A stretch of DNA of 57,305 nucleotides, from positions 1 to 57,305 of the IMG/VR virus record IMGVR_UViG_3300025120_000059, one strand, 5' to 3'. Made by a program: the position numbers and the translations under genes. This document shows, piece after piece, positions 1 to 7,338 of the stretch. The notes under the pieces were generated by a model. The model did no database searches, had not been told where the DNA came from, and was given only the letters and a program-made list of their open reading frames with translations. The stretch comes from a virus. The stretch's first letter is position 1. The number at the start of each line of letters is the position of its first letter.

Positions 1-42
1 GGTGTTTCGGATTGGCGTGGCTACTTCGGTAGTGCCGGTTAA
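1..42 (+). CDS. 3' end of a gene, probably major capsid protein (partial)
   Basis: Frame 1 reads 13 codons ending in SAG and a TAA stop before any spacing or ribosome site appears. The window ends with portal, scaffold and a pre-capsid gene in the same direction, so the gene ending here is most economically the major capsid protein, whose body lies outside the window. Only the last residues are visible, so the identity is inferred from gene order and not from motifs. Confidence 0.5.
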   Translation, partial: GVSDWRGYFGSAG

Positions 43-51
43 TAAAGTGTG

Positions 52-76
52 GGGGAGTGGTGTAATGCCACTCTCC
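52..76 (+). promoter_or_regulatory. hairpin after the capsid gene (possible attenuator or terminator)
   Basis: A 9-bp stem (GGGGAGTGG against CCACTCTCC, one G-T pair) closes a 7-nt loop just after the presumed capsid stop. No clean T-run follows, so it may be a weak terminator or an mRNA 3'-end stabiliser that lowers expression of the downstream genes relative to capsid. Confidence 0.45.
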
Positions 77-101
77 TGCTACTTTACCTAAAGGAGAGAT
101 T

Positions 102-443
102 ATGGCTTCAAATATTAAAGTTGCAATAGCAACTGGAGATGCTGTTCTTAAATATGTAGATACTGACACAACTGTTGGAAGCAACGGTACTGCTGATAGT
201 AACATTCCAAGCACGACACGCATCGTAGCTATTCATGCATTGGCAACAGCGGCTGGTTCTTATTCAATTAAAGGTCAACGTCAGATTACAAATAAGACTG
301 CTGAAGGTACAGCTATTAAGTTTCAGGTAGCAGCCAACGAAGCTTCGGATATTTATATCGGAGACATGGGTGTTGCAGTTTACGGTGTGGTCAGTATTTC
401 TGGTCCCACTGATGGTTGCGTTCTAACTGCTATGCTTGGCTAG
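102..443 (+). CDS. small virion-associated protein, possible head decoration
   Basis: A 113-residue protein starting 11 nt after a strong AAGGAGAG ribosome site. It is rich in Ala, Thr, Val and Gly with alternating hydrophobic and polar residues, as expected of a beta-rich domain, and has no Lys-rich tail. Its position directly after the presumed capsid gene and before an adaptor gene suggests a head decoration or vertex protein. I do not recognise a named family; the role is inferred from position and composition only. Confidence 0.6.
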   Translation: MASNIKVAIATGDAVLKYVDTDTTVGSNGTADSNIPSTTRIVAIHALATAAGSYSIKGQRQITNKTAEGTAIKFQVAANEASDIYIGDMGVAVYGVVSISGPTDGCVLTAMLG

Positions 444-445
444 TC

Positions 446-1126
446 ATGCCTGACTACGCATATTTAAAATCAGATTTAATTAATACGACTGAGAACGACT
501 CAACGGAGTTTGCAACGCAAATTCCCTTTTTCATTACCAAAGCAGAACTTCGTATCACAAAAGATATTGATGATATTGGTTTGGATGAATTTACAACCGT
601 TTCAGTTTCATCAGGGAATGCAGGTGCTGTTCCGCTGAATGATCGTGTACGTATTGTTCGTAACGTAAACTATACTGTAAGTACAGGAACAACTGTAACT
701 AATTTGCTGCAACGAACTGTTGAGTATGCAAATGATTACTGGCCTGTAAGTGCATCCACAGGCACCCCAAGATATTATTCACGGCGTACTAACTCAAGTA
801 TTAAGATAGTACCCACACCAGTTTCAGCAACCACTGTTGAAATACAGACGGCATCACAACCGCTTGCATTGGCATCGGCAACAGGCACAAGTGTTACAAC
901 CAGTAACTACTTTAGTGAATACTGTTACGATGCCTTATTTTATGGTTGCCTTATAGAAGCTACCATGTACATGAAGGATTGGGAAACTCTTCAGGTATGG
1001 CAAACAGAATATCAAAACTCAATTCAAACTCTTCGTAATCAGGCTCGCAGAACTAGACAGGACGATATGGAAGTTGCAGCTTCTCCTGCTGGCGGTCCTA
1101 ATACAATTATCCAAGCAGGATCATAG
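446..1126 (+). CDS. head-tail adaptor-like protein
   Basis: A 226-residue protein. An upstream TTG at 416 would overlap the previous gene, but the ATG at 446, two bases after the previous stop, fits the tight spacing of this operon better. It has a helical C-terminal part (about residues 160-210, YDALFYGCLIEATMYMKDWE) and a beta-rich middle, a layout shared by podovirus adaptor or tail-tubular proteins that sit under the portal. Its place next to the head genes agrees. A general virion structural role is likely; the exact ring it forms is inference. Confidence 0.6.
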   Translation: MPDYAYLKSDLINTTENDSTEFATQIPFFITKAELRITKDIDDIGLDEFTTVSVSSGNAGAVPLNDRVRIVRNVNYTVSTGTTVTNLLQRTVEYANDYWPVSASTGTPRYYSRRTNSSIKIVPTPVSATTVEIQTASQPLALASATGTSVTTSNYFSEYCYDALFYGCLIEATMYMKDWETLQVWQTEYQNSIQTLRNQARRTRQDDMEVAASPAGGPNTIIQAGS

Positions 1127-1137
1127 GGAGAATATAA

Positions 1138-1941
1138 ATGGCAATGGGAAGAAAATTAGTTAAGGCTTTAATGCCTAAAAAGAAGCCTTCCGCAACAGAC
1201 TCTAAAAGTCTTGAGCGTTCTTCTAAAAGAAAACCTGTAGGTTCTGAGCAAAGGTCTGCTGAAGATGCTCGTAATAAAGGAGAAGATAAGGCTCGTAAAA
1301 ATATAGCAGAAGAAGCTAAAGATTTGGGAACTCCTGCTGGCGCAACAGATATGAAAGCATTAGGAGGTCAATCTGATAGTACAGATAAAGCAAATAAACC
1401 TAGAATAGAACGTGCTGGAATGTCTAACCGTAGTAAAGGTATAAGTAAAGAATATAAAGCAGAAGAAGAAAGATTAAAAAGCAATCAAGAAAAACAAAAA
1501 AAACTAACATCTAATCTAAAAGCTTACAAAGGAAAAAATCCAGCCATACAAAAACGAATAGCGAAGTTAGATGAAGAAATTACACTACAAAAAAATAAAC
1601 TAAAAGGAATGAAAAAGAGAAACCTAATAAGACGTAAGGGAGGCGGCTACATGAAAAAGAAAACGGCTGGTGGCGGTTCACTAAAGATGGTAGAAAAGAA
1701 TGGTAAAAAAGTTCCGTTCTATGCTGCTGATGGTGTAGGTAAGATGGCTAAAGGTGGTAAAGTTAGTAAAGCAATGGGCGAAGATCGTACCCGTGTTCCC
1801 GCAGAATACTCAGCAAAAGCTCAGTCTAAGAAACCTGTAAAGAAAAAGATGGGCGGCGGTCAAGTTTACAAACGTAAGCATGGTGGCAAGACTGTTTCCG
1901 GTAACGATGGTAACTCTATCGTAGCCGCATGTTATGACTAA
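1138..1941 (+). CDS. large Lys/Gly-rich basic protein
   Basis: A 267-residue protein with a GGGAGAA ribosome site 7 nt before the ATG. The first half is charged and probably helical or coiled (residues about 100-165, many K and E). The second half is Gly-Lys rich with repeated GGGxxxKK and KGGKV clusters, ending in a Gly-rich, Cys-containing tail. It opens a run of small basic proteins between capsid and tail genes. Nucleic-acid binding or packing inside the head is plausible from charge, but I recognise no named domain. Confidence 0.6.
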   Translation: MAMGRKLVKALMPKKKPSATDSKSLERSSKRKPVGSEQRSAEDARNKGEDKARKNIAEEAKDLGTPAGATDMKALGGQSDSTDKANKPRIERAGMSNRSKGISKEYKAEEERLKSNQEKQKKLTSNLKAYKGKNPAIQKRIAKLDEEITLQKNKLKGMKKRNLIRRKGGGYMKKKTAGGGSLKMVEKNGKKVPFYAADGVGKMAKGGKVSKAMGEDRTRVPAEYSAKAQSKKPVKKKMGGGQVYKRKHGGKTVSGNDGNSIVAACYD

Positions 1942-2116
1942 CCGTTCCTCTATAGGAAAACAAATTACTCGTCCCGGTAAAGTTAAGAAAGTAATGGGCG
2001 AGTACAAACGGGGCAAACTTAAAAGTAGTTCCGGTAGAAAAGTTAAGACTAAGAAACAAGCAGTTGCCATCGCACTTAGCGAGGCACGTAGAAAGAAACG
2101 TAAAAGGAGAAGTTAG
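1934..2116 (+). CDS. DUF6496-type small basic protein
   Basis: A 60-residue, very basic protein overlapping the end of the previous gene by 8 nt. The centre reads KVMGEYKRGKLKSSSG followed by a KKQAVAIALSEAR segment, which is the signature I associate with the DUF6496 family found in phages and bacteria (M-x-E-F/Y-K-x-G-x-L-x-S-S-S-G, then K-QA-AIALSEA). The function of that family is not known. The tail is KKRKRRS, suited to binding nucleic acid. Confidence 0.75.
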   Translation: MTNRSSIGKQITRPGKVKKVMGEYKRGKLKSSSGRKVKTKKQAVAIALSEARRKKRKRRS

Positions 2117-2290
2117 ATGGGACCGCATACACTTATTAAACGGCCACATAATCTAGATGAAATTGTAGGCCGTCCTACTGGACAGGGCTTTGGTGCTGCA
2201 CGTAAGGGACCGGCTGTAATGGGACCGCCGAAGGATGTTGTAGTTGATGAAGACTACGAACAGGGCAAAGCTTTTAAAGTAGAAGACTAA
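2117..2290 (+). CDS. small hypothetical protein (57 aa)
   Basis: An open frame of 57 residues starts at the base after the previous stop and ends 2 nt before the next gene, filling the gap exactly. A ribosome site (AAAAGGAGAAG) lies about 6 nt upstream inside the previous gene. The product begins MGPHTLIKRPHN, has Gly-Pro-rich turns, and ends in an acidic stretch (VVVDEDYEQGK), unlike its basic neighbours. No family recognised. Confidence 0.65.
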   Translation: MGPHTLIKRPHNLDEIVGRPTGQGFGAARKGPAVMGPPKDVVVDEDYEQGKAFKVED

Positions 2291-2292
2291 TT

Positions 2293-3762
2293 ATGGTTGC
2301 AAGAGATCAACTCTTAAAAGCTATTGAACAGGTTGAAAGCGGGGGACGCAGAGATGCTGTTAGTCCTAAAGGTGCCAGAGGCCGTATGCAGGTTATGCCA
2401 GCAACAGCACGGCAACCGGGATATAAAGTTAAACCTGCCCGTGATGAAAGCGAAGAAGAGTATACCAGAGTTGGTAAAGACTATGCTATGGCATTGCTTA
2501 AAAACTATGGTGGTGATCTTGAGGCCACTCTTGTTGCCTATAACTATGGACCGGGAAATGCTAACAAATGGATAGCTTCTGGTAGAAATAAAAGCGATCT
2601 TCCCAAAGAAACCAGAGATTATATTACCAAAGTTAGTAAACAGCTTGGAGGAAAAAACATGGCAACTAAAAAAGAACTTACCGATCAAAGAAAAGCTTTG
2701 CAGCGTAAGGTACGTAGTGGTAGTGCTACTGATGCTGATAAAAGAAAATTAAAACGTGTTCAAATTGAATTGGGTTCTAAGGGTAAGACTACAGCTAAAG
2801 CAAAAGCAAAAGCTCCTGCACCTAAAGCAAACATACAGAAGGCTTCTCTTCAACAGCGTCTTCAACAATTAATGGAGGACTCTCTCCCACTAGATGAAGA
2901 CCTTGCAGGTAGAGCTTTAGATCAAGGCGCATATGCTAAGTATTCAGAACCACAACGAGCCGCTCTTAATAAGGCACTACAAAGAGAACGTCCTCCTTCA
3001 GACTTTGAAAGAACATATGAGCGTAGAGGATCAGGTGTTCCTCAACTTCAACGTAGAGCAGACGATATAGCTTTACCCTTTAATAGAACCACAGGTAATA
3101 GGGGTACGATGCGTCCTGCTAATGTTGATCCTGATCTTCAGCGTGGTGTAAGTCGTGTACCAAGAGGAGATATGAGAATTGGTCCTTCCTCTCCAGAAAT
3201 TACTGAAGCACAGTTTTCTTATACTGATCCCGGTACGATTCCTACTGAAGACCAATTTAGAGCTATGAGAGCTACAGATATAGATGAAGACTTTGCAGGT
3301 AGAAGAGGTTTACCCTCTTTAGAACTTATGTCTAATGCTCCTACACCTCCCAGATCAAGCGGTGGTCGTGGTGATATGGCGGCACAGAATAAAGGTTATG
3401 AAACTCTTCGTGAATACTTTATTGAAGACATGACACCTCGTAAGTCTAAGGTAATGACACCTTTTGGTATTATTGATATTGATAGTACTGAAGATGCATA
3501 TGGTAGTGGCGATGAAATTACAGACATGCAAATTGAAATGGGACAGAAAAAAGGTGGCCGTCTTAAAAAGAAAAAGAAACCAGCCACTCGTAAGAAGGTA
3601 GCTGCTAAAAAGAAAAAGGTTGCTGTAAAGAAAAAGCCTGTTGTACGTAAGAAAGCTGTTGCAAAAAAACCACCCATGCGTAAGAAGACTGTAGCTAAAA
3701 AACCTGCTGGTCGTAAACGTGCAGCCAAAAGAGGCTTCGGCGCAGAACTTAGAGGTAACTAA
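2293..3762 (+). CDS. lytic transglycosylase (SLT domain) with basic AlgP/H1-like tail
   Basis: A 489-residue protein. Residues 1-115 form a soluble lytic transglycosylase domain: catalytic Glu15 in VESGG, then GRMQVMPAT near residue 36, and YNYGPGN near 88. Such domains cut the peptidoglycan glycan strand; in podoviruses they usually travel in the virion and open the cell wall during DNA entry. Residues 120-410 are of unknown fold. The C-terminus (about 418-489) is a run of KK and RKK repeats resembling histone H1 or AlgP tails and ends in ELRGN. An in-frame ATG at codon 123 has its own strong ribosome site, so a shorter second product lacking the enzyme domain is possible. Confidence 0.85.
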   Translation: MVARDQLLKAIEQVESGGRRDAVSPKGARGRMQVMPATARQPGYKVKPARDESEEEYTRVGKDYAMALLKNYGGDLEATLVAYNYGPGNANKWIASGRNKSDLPKETRDYITKVSKQLGGKNMATKKELTDQRKALQRKVRSGSATDADKRKLKRVQIELGSKGKTTAKAKAKAPAPKANIQKASLQQRLQQLMEDSLPLDEDLAGRALDQGAYAKYSEPQRAALNKALQRERPPSDFERTYERRGSGVPQLQRRADDIALPFNRTTGNRGTMRPANVDPDLQRGVSRVPRGDMRIGPSSPEITEAQFSYTDPGTIPTEDQFRAMRATDIDEDFAGRRGLPSLELMSNAPTPPRSSGGRGDMAAQNKGYETLREYFIEDMTPRKSKVMTPFGIIDIDSTEDAYGSGDEITDMQIEMGQKKGGRLKKKKKPATRKKVAAKKKKVAVKKKPVVRKKAVAKKPPMRKKTVAKKPAGRKRAAKRGFGAELRGN

Positions 3763-3763
3763 T

Positions 3764-4120
3764 ATGGTTGACTTTAAATCTAAAATAAAAGCACAGAAAG
3801 CTAAAGATAGAAAACGGGCTGGTAAAAGATCAAAGTCTGTTTCAGGAGATAGAATGCCTTCAGCACCAAGAGCTTCTTTACCCTCTGCCAGAAAAAGCGC
3901 AAACAACAGTGCTGCAATTATGAAAAGCGTTGCTAGTCTTTTTAAAGACAAAGATGGTTTGTCATATCAAGAAGATTATACTATTGATCCTAATACATTT
4001 GAAGCAAGTATAGATGATGTATTTTTTGAAGGTTTTAAAAAAGGCGGTCCTCTTAAAAATGCTAGTAAAAGAAAACGTGCAGCACTTCGTGGGCAGCGTT
4101 CTGAACTGAGAGGATCGTAA
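3764..4120 (+). CDS. small basic protein with C-terminal SELRGS tag
   Basis: A 118-residue protein. I place the start at the ATG one base after the previous stop (preceded by AGAGG) rather than at an upstream ATG inside the previous gene. The N-terminal 45 residues are highly basic; the middle is acidic (TIDPNTFEASIDDVFFE); the end is RKRAALRGQRSELRGS, nearly identical to the end of the next gene product. Function unknown; probably a virion or DNA-associated protein from context. Confidence 0.65.
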   Translation: MVDFKSKIKAQKAKDRKRAGKRSKSVSGDRMPSAPRASLPSARKSANNSAAIMKSVASLFKDKDGLSYQEDYTIDPNTFEASIDDVFFEGFKKGGPLKNASKRKRAALRGQRSELRGS

Positions 4121-4121
4121 T

Positions 4122-4403
4122 ATGAGTAATAAAAAATTAAGAAAGACTGTTACTTCTGATTTAGATAAACCAGAAGAAGAAGAAAAGAAAAGCGAAAGAG
4201 ATGAGCTTTTTGATAACTTAGGATCAGGCATGGGGCTTTTACCTGCTGTTGTTGGGGCGATGGGTCCAAAAGGATTAACATCTATTGGGCTTGTCAAAGG
4301 ACTTCTTGGAAAAAGTAAAGGTGGTAAAGTAGGTAAGAAAAAAACTACTGTTAGAAAACGTGCTGCACTTAGAGGACAACGCTCTGAACTGAGAGGATCG
4401 TAA
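4122..4403 (+). CDS. small protein with the same C-terminal SELRGS tag
   Basis: A 93-residue protein: charged N-terminus (EEEEKKSERDE), a Gly-rich hydrophobic middle (LLPAVVGAMGPKGLTSIGLVKGLLG, possibly membrane-active or an amphipathic helix), then a basic tail ending in RKRAALRGQRSELRGS. The last 25 nt of the gene, its stop and the next start codon are identical to the same region of the gene before it. Function unknown. Confidence 0.65.
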   Translation: MSNKKLRKTVTSDLDKPEEEEKKSERDELFDNLGSGMGLLPAVVGAMGPKGLTSIGLVKGLLGKSKGGKVGKKKTTVRKRAALRGQRSELRGS

Positions 4404-4404
4404 T

Positions 4405-4728
4405 ATGGCTAAAGACTATGAAGATGATGTAAGTCTTTTTGAAGAACTTCTAAAAGAATATGAAGAAGAAGAAGATGCGGAAGAAGTAGGTGAGCCAGTT
4501 CCCGGTGATAACATTAATGTAATACGTCAACAGGTACAGAGCGGTGGCAGCAGTGGTGGTGGTTCTAACTTTTTAAACACAGCCATGCAACTGGGTAAAC
4601 TTGCTATGATGTTTAAAGAAGGTGGTCAAATAAAAAAGAAGACTAAGAAAAAGAAAAGAGTTGTTCGTGGTGTAGGTGCTGCTAAACGTGGTTACGGTAA
4701 AGCCACTTATTCTAAGAAAATGTACTAA
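4405..4728 (+). CDS. small protein with acidic N-terminus and RGxG basic tail
   Basis: A 107-residue protein. Residues 1-35 are strongly acidic (LLKEYEEEEDAEEVGE), followed by a Gly/Ser linker, a short hydrophobic helix (AMQLGKLAMMF), and a basic tail with RGVGAAKRGYGKA. The ribosome site is AGAGG within the last codons of the preceding gene. The RG-x-G-x-A tail recurs in the next gene. No family assigned. Confidence 0.6.
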   Translation: MAKDYEDDVSLFEELLKEYEEEEDAEEVGEPVPGDNINVIRQQVQSGGSSGGGSNFLNTAMQLGKLAMMFKEGGQIKKKTKKKKRVVRGVGAAKRGYGKATYSKKMY

Positions 4729-4739
4729 GGAGATTTGAT

Positions 4740-5381
4740 ATGGTTGCAGCACTAAGAAAAATTGTAAGTAAACGTGGTCGTAAACGTAAGGCCAAGGGCG
4801 TTAAACCAGCATCGCCTGAACAGAAGATGGGTGCTAAAGAAGCTAAGATGAAGCTTACTGACTTTAAAAAACTTTCAGATGCTCAACAGAAAAAGTTTAT
4901 TAAAGAAGCTAAAGATGCTAACAAGCCAAAGAAAAAGAAAAAGCCTGTGGTAAAACGTAGTTCCAAAGACAATAAAGAACTTCAAAGTCTTATGGCGCAG
5001 CAGAAAAAAGAAATGAAAGAAGATGCCTTGGGATCAGACGTTCTTCCCAAACGCCGTGCGACTGGTCCTGCTGGACAAGAAGTAGAACAAGGTCCGTTGC
5101 TTTCCAAAGTACCTACACCTAATAAAAGAGAAATGTCTCCTGAGACATATAAACGTCAGAAGAGAACAGGACAACGCCGCAAAGGAGAGTATGCTCCTCC
5201 TGCCAGCATGATAGGCGAAGAGATGGGCATGGGTGGTAGAGGTCGTGAGATGATGCCTACTGGTAAAGAACTTGAAGAACTAATTTCAAGTGGCTTTGAA
5301 ATTAAAAAGTATGGTGGTAAAGTAAGGCGTCGTATGGGAGGACAAGTACGAGGCTACGGTAAGGCTCTTCGTGGTTACTAA
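4740..5381 (+). CDS. Lys-rich basic protein with RGYGKALRG tail
   Basis: A 213-residue protein with its own AAGGAG ribosome site. The first 80 residues are dominated by Lys, with a helical DFKKLSDAQQKKFIKEA segment. The middle is mixed and Met/Gly rich, and the end is MGGQVRGYGKALRGY, matching the tail motif of the previous gene. Charge and position suggest packing with DNA or another acidic partner in the virion; this is inference. Confidence 0.6.
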   Translation: MVAALRKIVSKRGRKRKAKGVKPASPEQKMGAKEAKMKLTDFKKLSDAQQKKFIKEAKDANKPKKKKKPVVKRSSKDNKELQSLMAQQKKEMKEDALGSDVLPKRRATGPAGQEVEQGPLLSKVPTPNKREMSPETYKRQKRTGQRRKGEYAPPASMIGEEMGMGGRGREMMPTGKELEELISSGFEIKKYGGKVRRRMGGQVRGYGKALRGY

Positions 5382-5574
5382 AGAATTTTTAAAACAGTAT
5401 AATAAATCTGTTCAAGAAGGATATGATGATTATACTTTAATAGATCATTCAGCTACTAGACCTAATAAAGAAGACTATAAAGATTTTAATGAATATATAA
5501 ATAGTCTTTGTAACTATATAGGAAAAAAGTTTAGGTATACATATGGCAGTAAAGCAAAAAAGAAAACCCAGTAA
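5371..5574 (+). CDS. small hypothetical protein (67 aa)
   Basis: Starts at a GTG that overlaps the end of the previous gene by 11 nt and ends inside the next gene. The product is Tyr-rich (YDDYTLIDH, FNEYINSL, YIGKKFRYTYG) with a basic KKKTQ tail and is less basic overall than its neighbours. No family recognised. The overlap pattern is like that of other genes in this operon, but the GTG start makes it less certain. Confidence 0.5.
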   Translation: MVTKEFLKQYNKSVQEGYDDYTLIDHSATRPNKEDYKDFNEYINSLCNYIGKKFRYTYGSKAKKKTQ

Positions 5575-5842
5575 CATGAAGGGCATTACGATTGGTAGGG
5601 GCATGAAGCGTCCTACCAAGTCAGGTGCTGGTATGACTAAGAAGGGTGTGGCTAAATATCGTAAGCAGAATCCCGGTTCTAAGTTAAAGACTGCTGTAAC
5701 TGAAAAGAAACCTACAGGCAAACGTGCATCAAGACGTAAGTCATACTGTGCTAGGTCTGCGGGACAAATGAAGAAGTTTCCAAAGGCTGCTAAGAATCCT
5801 AATAGCAGACTAAGACAAGCTCGCAAAAGATGGAGATGTTAA
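5543..5842 (+). CDS. DUF6321-type Cys/Lys protein
   Basis: A 99-residue basic protein overlapping the previous gene by 32 nt. It contains GMTKKGVAKYRKQNPGSKLKTAV, then RRKSYCARSAGQMK, and ends in RKRWRC. This order (AG-T-KGV-YR-NPGSKLKTAVT, RRKSFCARM, final RKW-C) is the pattern I know from DUF6321 in phages. The conserved Cys residues hint at metal or nucleic-acid binding, but no function is established. Confidence 0.75.
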   Translation: MAVKQKRKPSNMKGITIGRGMKRPTKSGAGMTKKGVAKYRKQNPGSKLKTAVTEKKPTGKRASRRKSYCARSAGQMKKFPKAAKNPNSRLRQARKRWRC

Positions 5843-5994
5843 TGAAAAAAGCAGTAAATGCTCCTAAAGGTTTTCACTGGATGAAAGCCGGTAAAGGATT
5901 TAAACTTATGAAGAATCCTACTGGTGGCTATGTAGCACATAAAGGTGCTTCAAAAAAAGCAAGCTTTGAAGTTCAGAAGATACATAAGAAATGA
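5842..5994 (+). CDS. very small basic protein (50 aa)
   Basis: A 50-residue frame whose ATG overlaps the previous stop by one base and whose TGA overlaps the next ATG (ATGA), with TGGAG about 8 nt upstream. The product reads as a compact domain (KGFHWMKAGKGFKLMK, then GGYVAHKGASKKASF), similar in style to other small basic phage proteins here. Such perfect chaining with both neighbours supports it being translated. Confidence 0.65.
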   Translation: MKKAVNAPKGFHWMKAGKGFKLMKNPTGGYVAHKGASKKASFEVQKIHKK

Positions 5995-6389
5995 TTAAAC
6001 GTAAGAAAGGCGGCACAGCCACTAAACGTGACCCAAAGAAGTGGGCAGCGGCAAAGGCCAGAGCAAAGCGTAAGATGGGCGGTAAACACTCTGCCAGAGC
6101 TATGCAGCTTGCTGTTAAGTATTACAAAGATTCTGGTGGAACTTATAGCGGTAAGAAAAAGTCTACTAATAAACTTTCAAAGTGGAGCAAGCAAAAATGG
6201 AAAACCAAGTCGGGAAAACCATCTGGCAAAACGGGAGAAAGATATTTACCGGAGAAAGCAATCAAGTCCCTGTCGTCAAAGGAATATGCAGCGACCACCA
6301 AAGCAAAGAGAAAAGGGACTGCTGCCGGGAAGCAGTTCGTGAAGCAGCCCAAAAAGATAGCAGCTAAAACAAAAAGGTTTAGAACGTAA
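5991..6389 (+). CDS. DUF5872-type basic protein
   Basis: A 132-residue basic protein chained by ATGA to the preceding gene. Residues 57-130 hold KLSKWSKQKWKTKSGKPSG, GERYLPEKAIKSLSS and a GKQFVKQPKKIA stretch, the order seen in the DUF5872 family of phages and large eukaryotic viruses. The biochemical role of that family is not known. The N-terminus (KKWAAAKARAKRKMGGKHSARAMQ) is a separate basic helix. Confidence 0.75.
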   Translation: MIKRKKGGTATKRDPKKWAAAKARAKRKMGGKHSARAMQLAVKYYKDSGGTYSGKKKSTNKLSKWSKQKWKTKSGKPSGKTGERYLPEKAIKSLSSKEYAATTKAKRKGTAAGKQFVKQPKKIAAKTKRFRT

Positions 6390-7063
6390 TGGCAGTATCA
6401 GGAACATATGACTTTAACCTTGACATAGACGAGGTTATACAAGAAGCGATGGAGATGATCGGGGGTGAAGACACTCTTGGTCACGAACCTGCTTCTGCAC
6501 GTCGATCTATAAATTTAATGTTGCGAGATTGGCAAAACCGTGGTATACTATTATGGACTACAAGTGTATCATCCTTTACTGTAACTGCAAGTACTACTTC
6601 TTATGATCTATCTTCTTCTACTATAGATGCTCTTGAAGTTGTTCTTAACAGAGATAATACTGATATTAAATTAGAACGTATAACACCTGAAGAGTTTTTG
6701 CTTATTCCTAATAAAACACAAACTGGAAGATCATCTCAGTACTCAATCAGAAGAGGCAGAGATAATCCCGTCATGTCTGTTTGGCCTATTCCTGAGAACT
6801 CTACAGATGTTTTAAAGGTTGAAGTATTCAGTGAACTTACAGATGTAAATAAATCAGCAGATCAGAATGCTGATGTTCCTAAAAGATTTTTACCATGTCT
6901 TACTGCTGGACTATCTTATTACATGTCAATGAAAAGATTTGGTGTAGATGCTGGTCGTATACAAATGCTAAAAGCAAACTATGAAGAGTGTCTTGCCAGA
7001 GCAATGCAGGAAGATAGAGAAAGAGCTTCAATGCGTGTTGTGCCAAGACTAAGGTATATCTAG
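6389..7063 (+). CDS. head-tail connector / tail adaptor protein (gp4-like)
   Basis: A 224-residue protein. The N-terminal part (DIDEVIQEAMEMIGGEDTLGHEPASARRSINLMLRDWQNRGILLW) is the helical start typical of podovirus connector or tail-accessory proteins. A beta-rich centre containing YDLSSSTIDALEVVL and SVWPIPE and a helical C-terminus follow. These proteins plug or extend the portal and link it to the tail. The ATG overlaps the previous stop by one base. I am confident of the connector class, less of which ring. Confidence 0.75.
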   Translation: MAVSGTYDFNLDIDEVIQEAMEMIGGEDTLGHEPASARRSINLMLRDWQNRGILLWTTSVSSFTVTASTTSYDLSSSTIDALEVVLNRDNTDIKLERITPEEFLLIPNKTQTGRSSQYSIRRGRDNPVMSVWPIPENSTDVLKVEVFSELTDVNKSADQNADVPKRFLPCLTAGLSYYMSMKRFGVDAGRIQMLKANYEECLARAMQEDRERASMRVVPRLRYI

Positions 7064-7338
7064 TGGCTAGTACTAAGAACGCACTTGCTATGTGTGATAC
7101 ATGTGGGTTTGTATATCCACATCGTGTTATGCGAATGAACAGTTATGGAATGCTGGTATGTCCCGAAGACTTTGAAGGACAGTTTGATTTAAAAAACCAT
7201 CCTCAAAATCATGTGCCTGATGTAAGAGATAATCCAGCTATTCTTAATCCTCGTCCAGATACAGGTGGGCGTAATCTTACATGGAGTCAGGCCAGTACGG
7301 CATGGGGATCAACAGATAAGTATTGGAATCTAATATGA
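7063..7338 (+). CDS. zinc-ribbon-like small protein
   Basis: A 91-residue protein starting at GTG overlapping the preceding TAG. It has CDTCGF near residue 11, H20 and a later VCPEDFEGQ, giving a CxxC ... C arrangement suited to one zinc ion. A conserved-looking HPQNHVPDVRDNP segment follows. Similar short Cys proteins lie beside connector genes in related phages. Role probably structural; function unknown. Confidence 0.65.
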   Translation: MASTKNALAMCDTCGFVYPHRVMRMNSYGMLVCPEDFEGQFDLKNHPQNHVPDVRDNPAILNPRPDTGGRNLTWSQASTAWGSTDKYWNLI

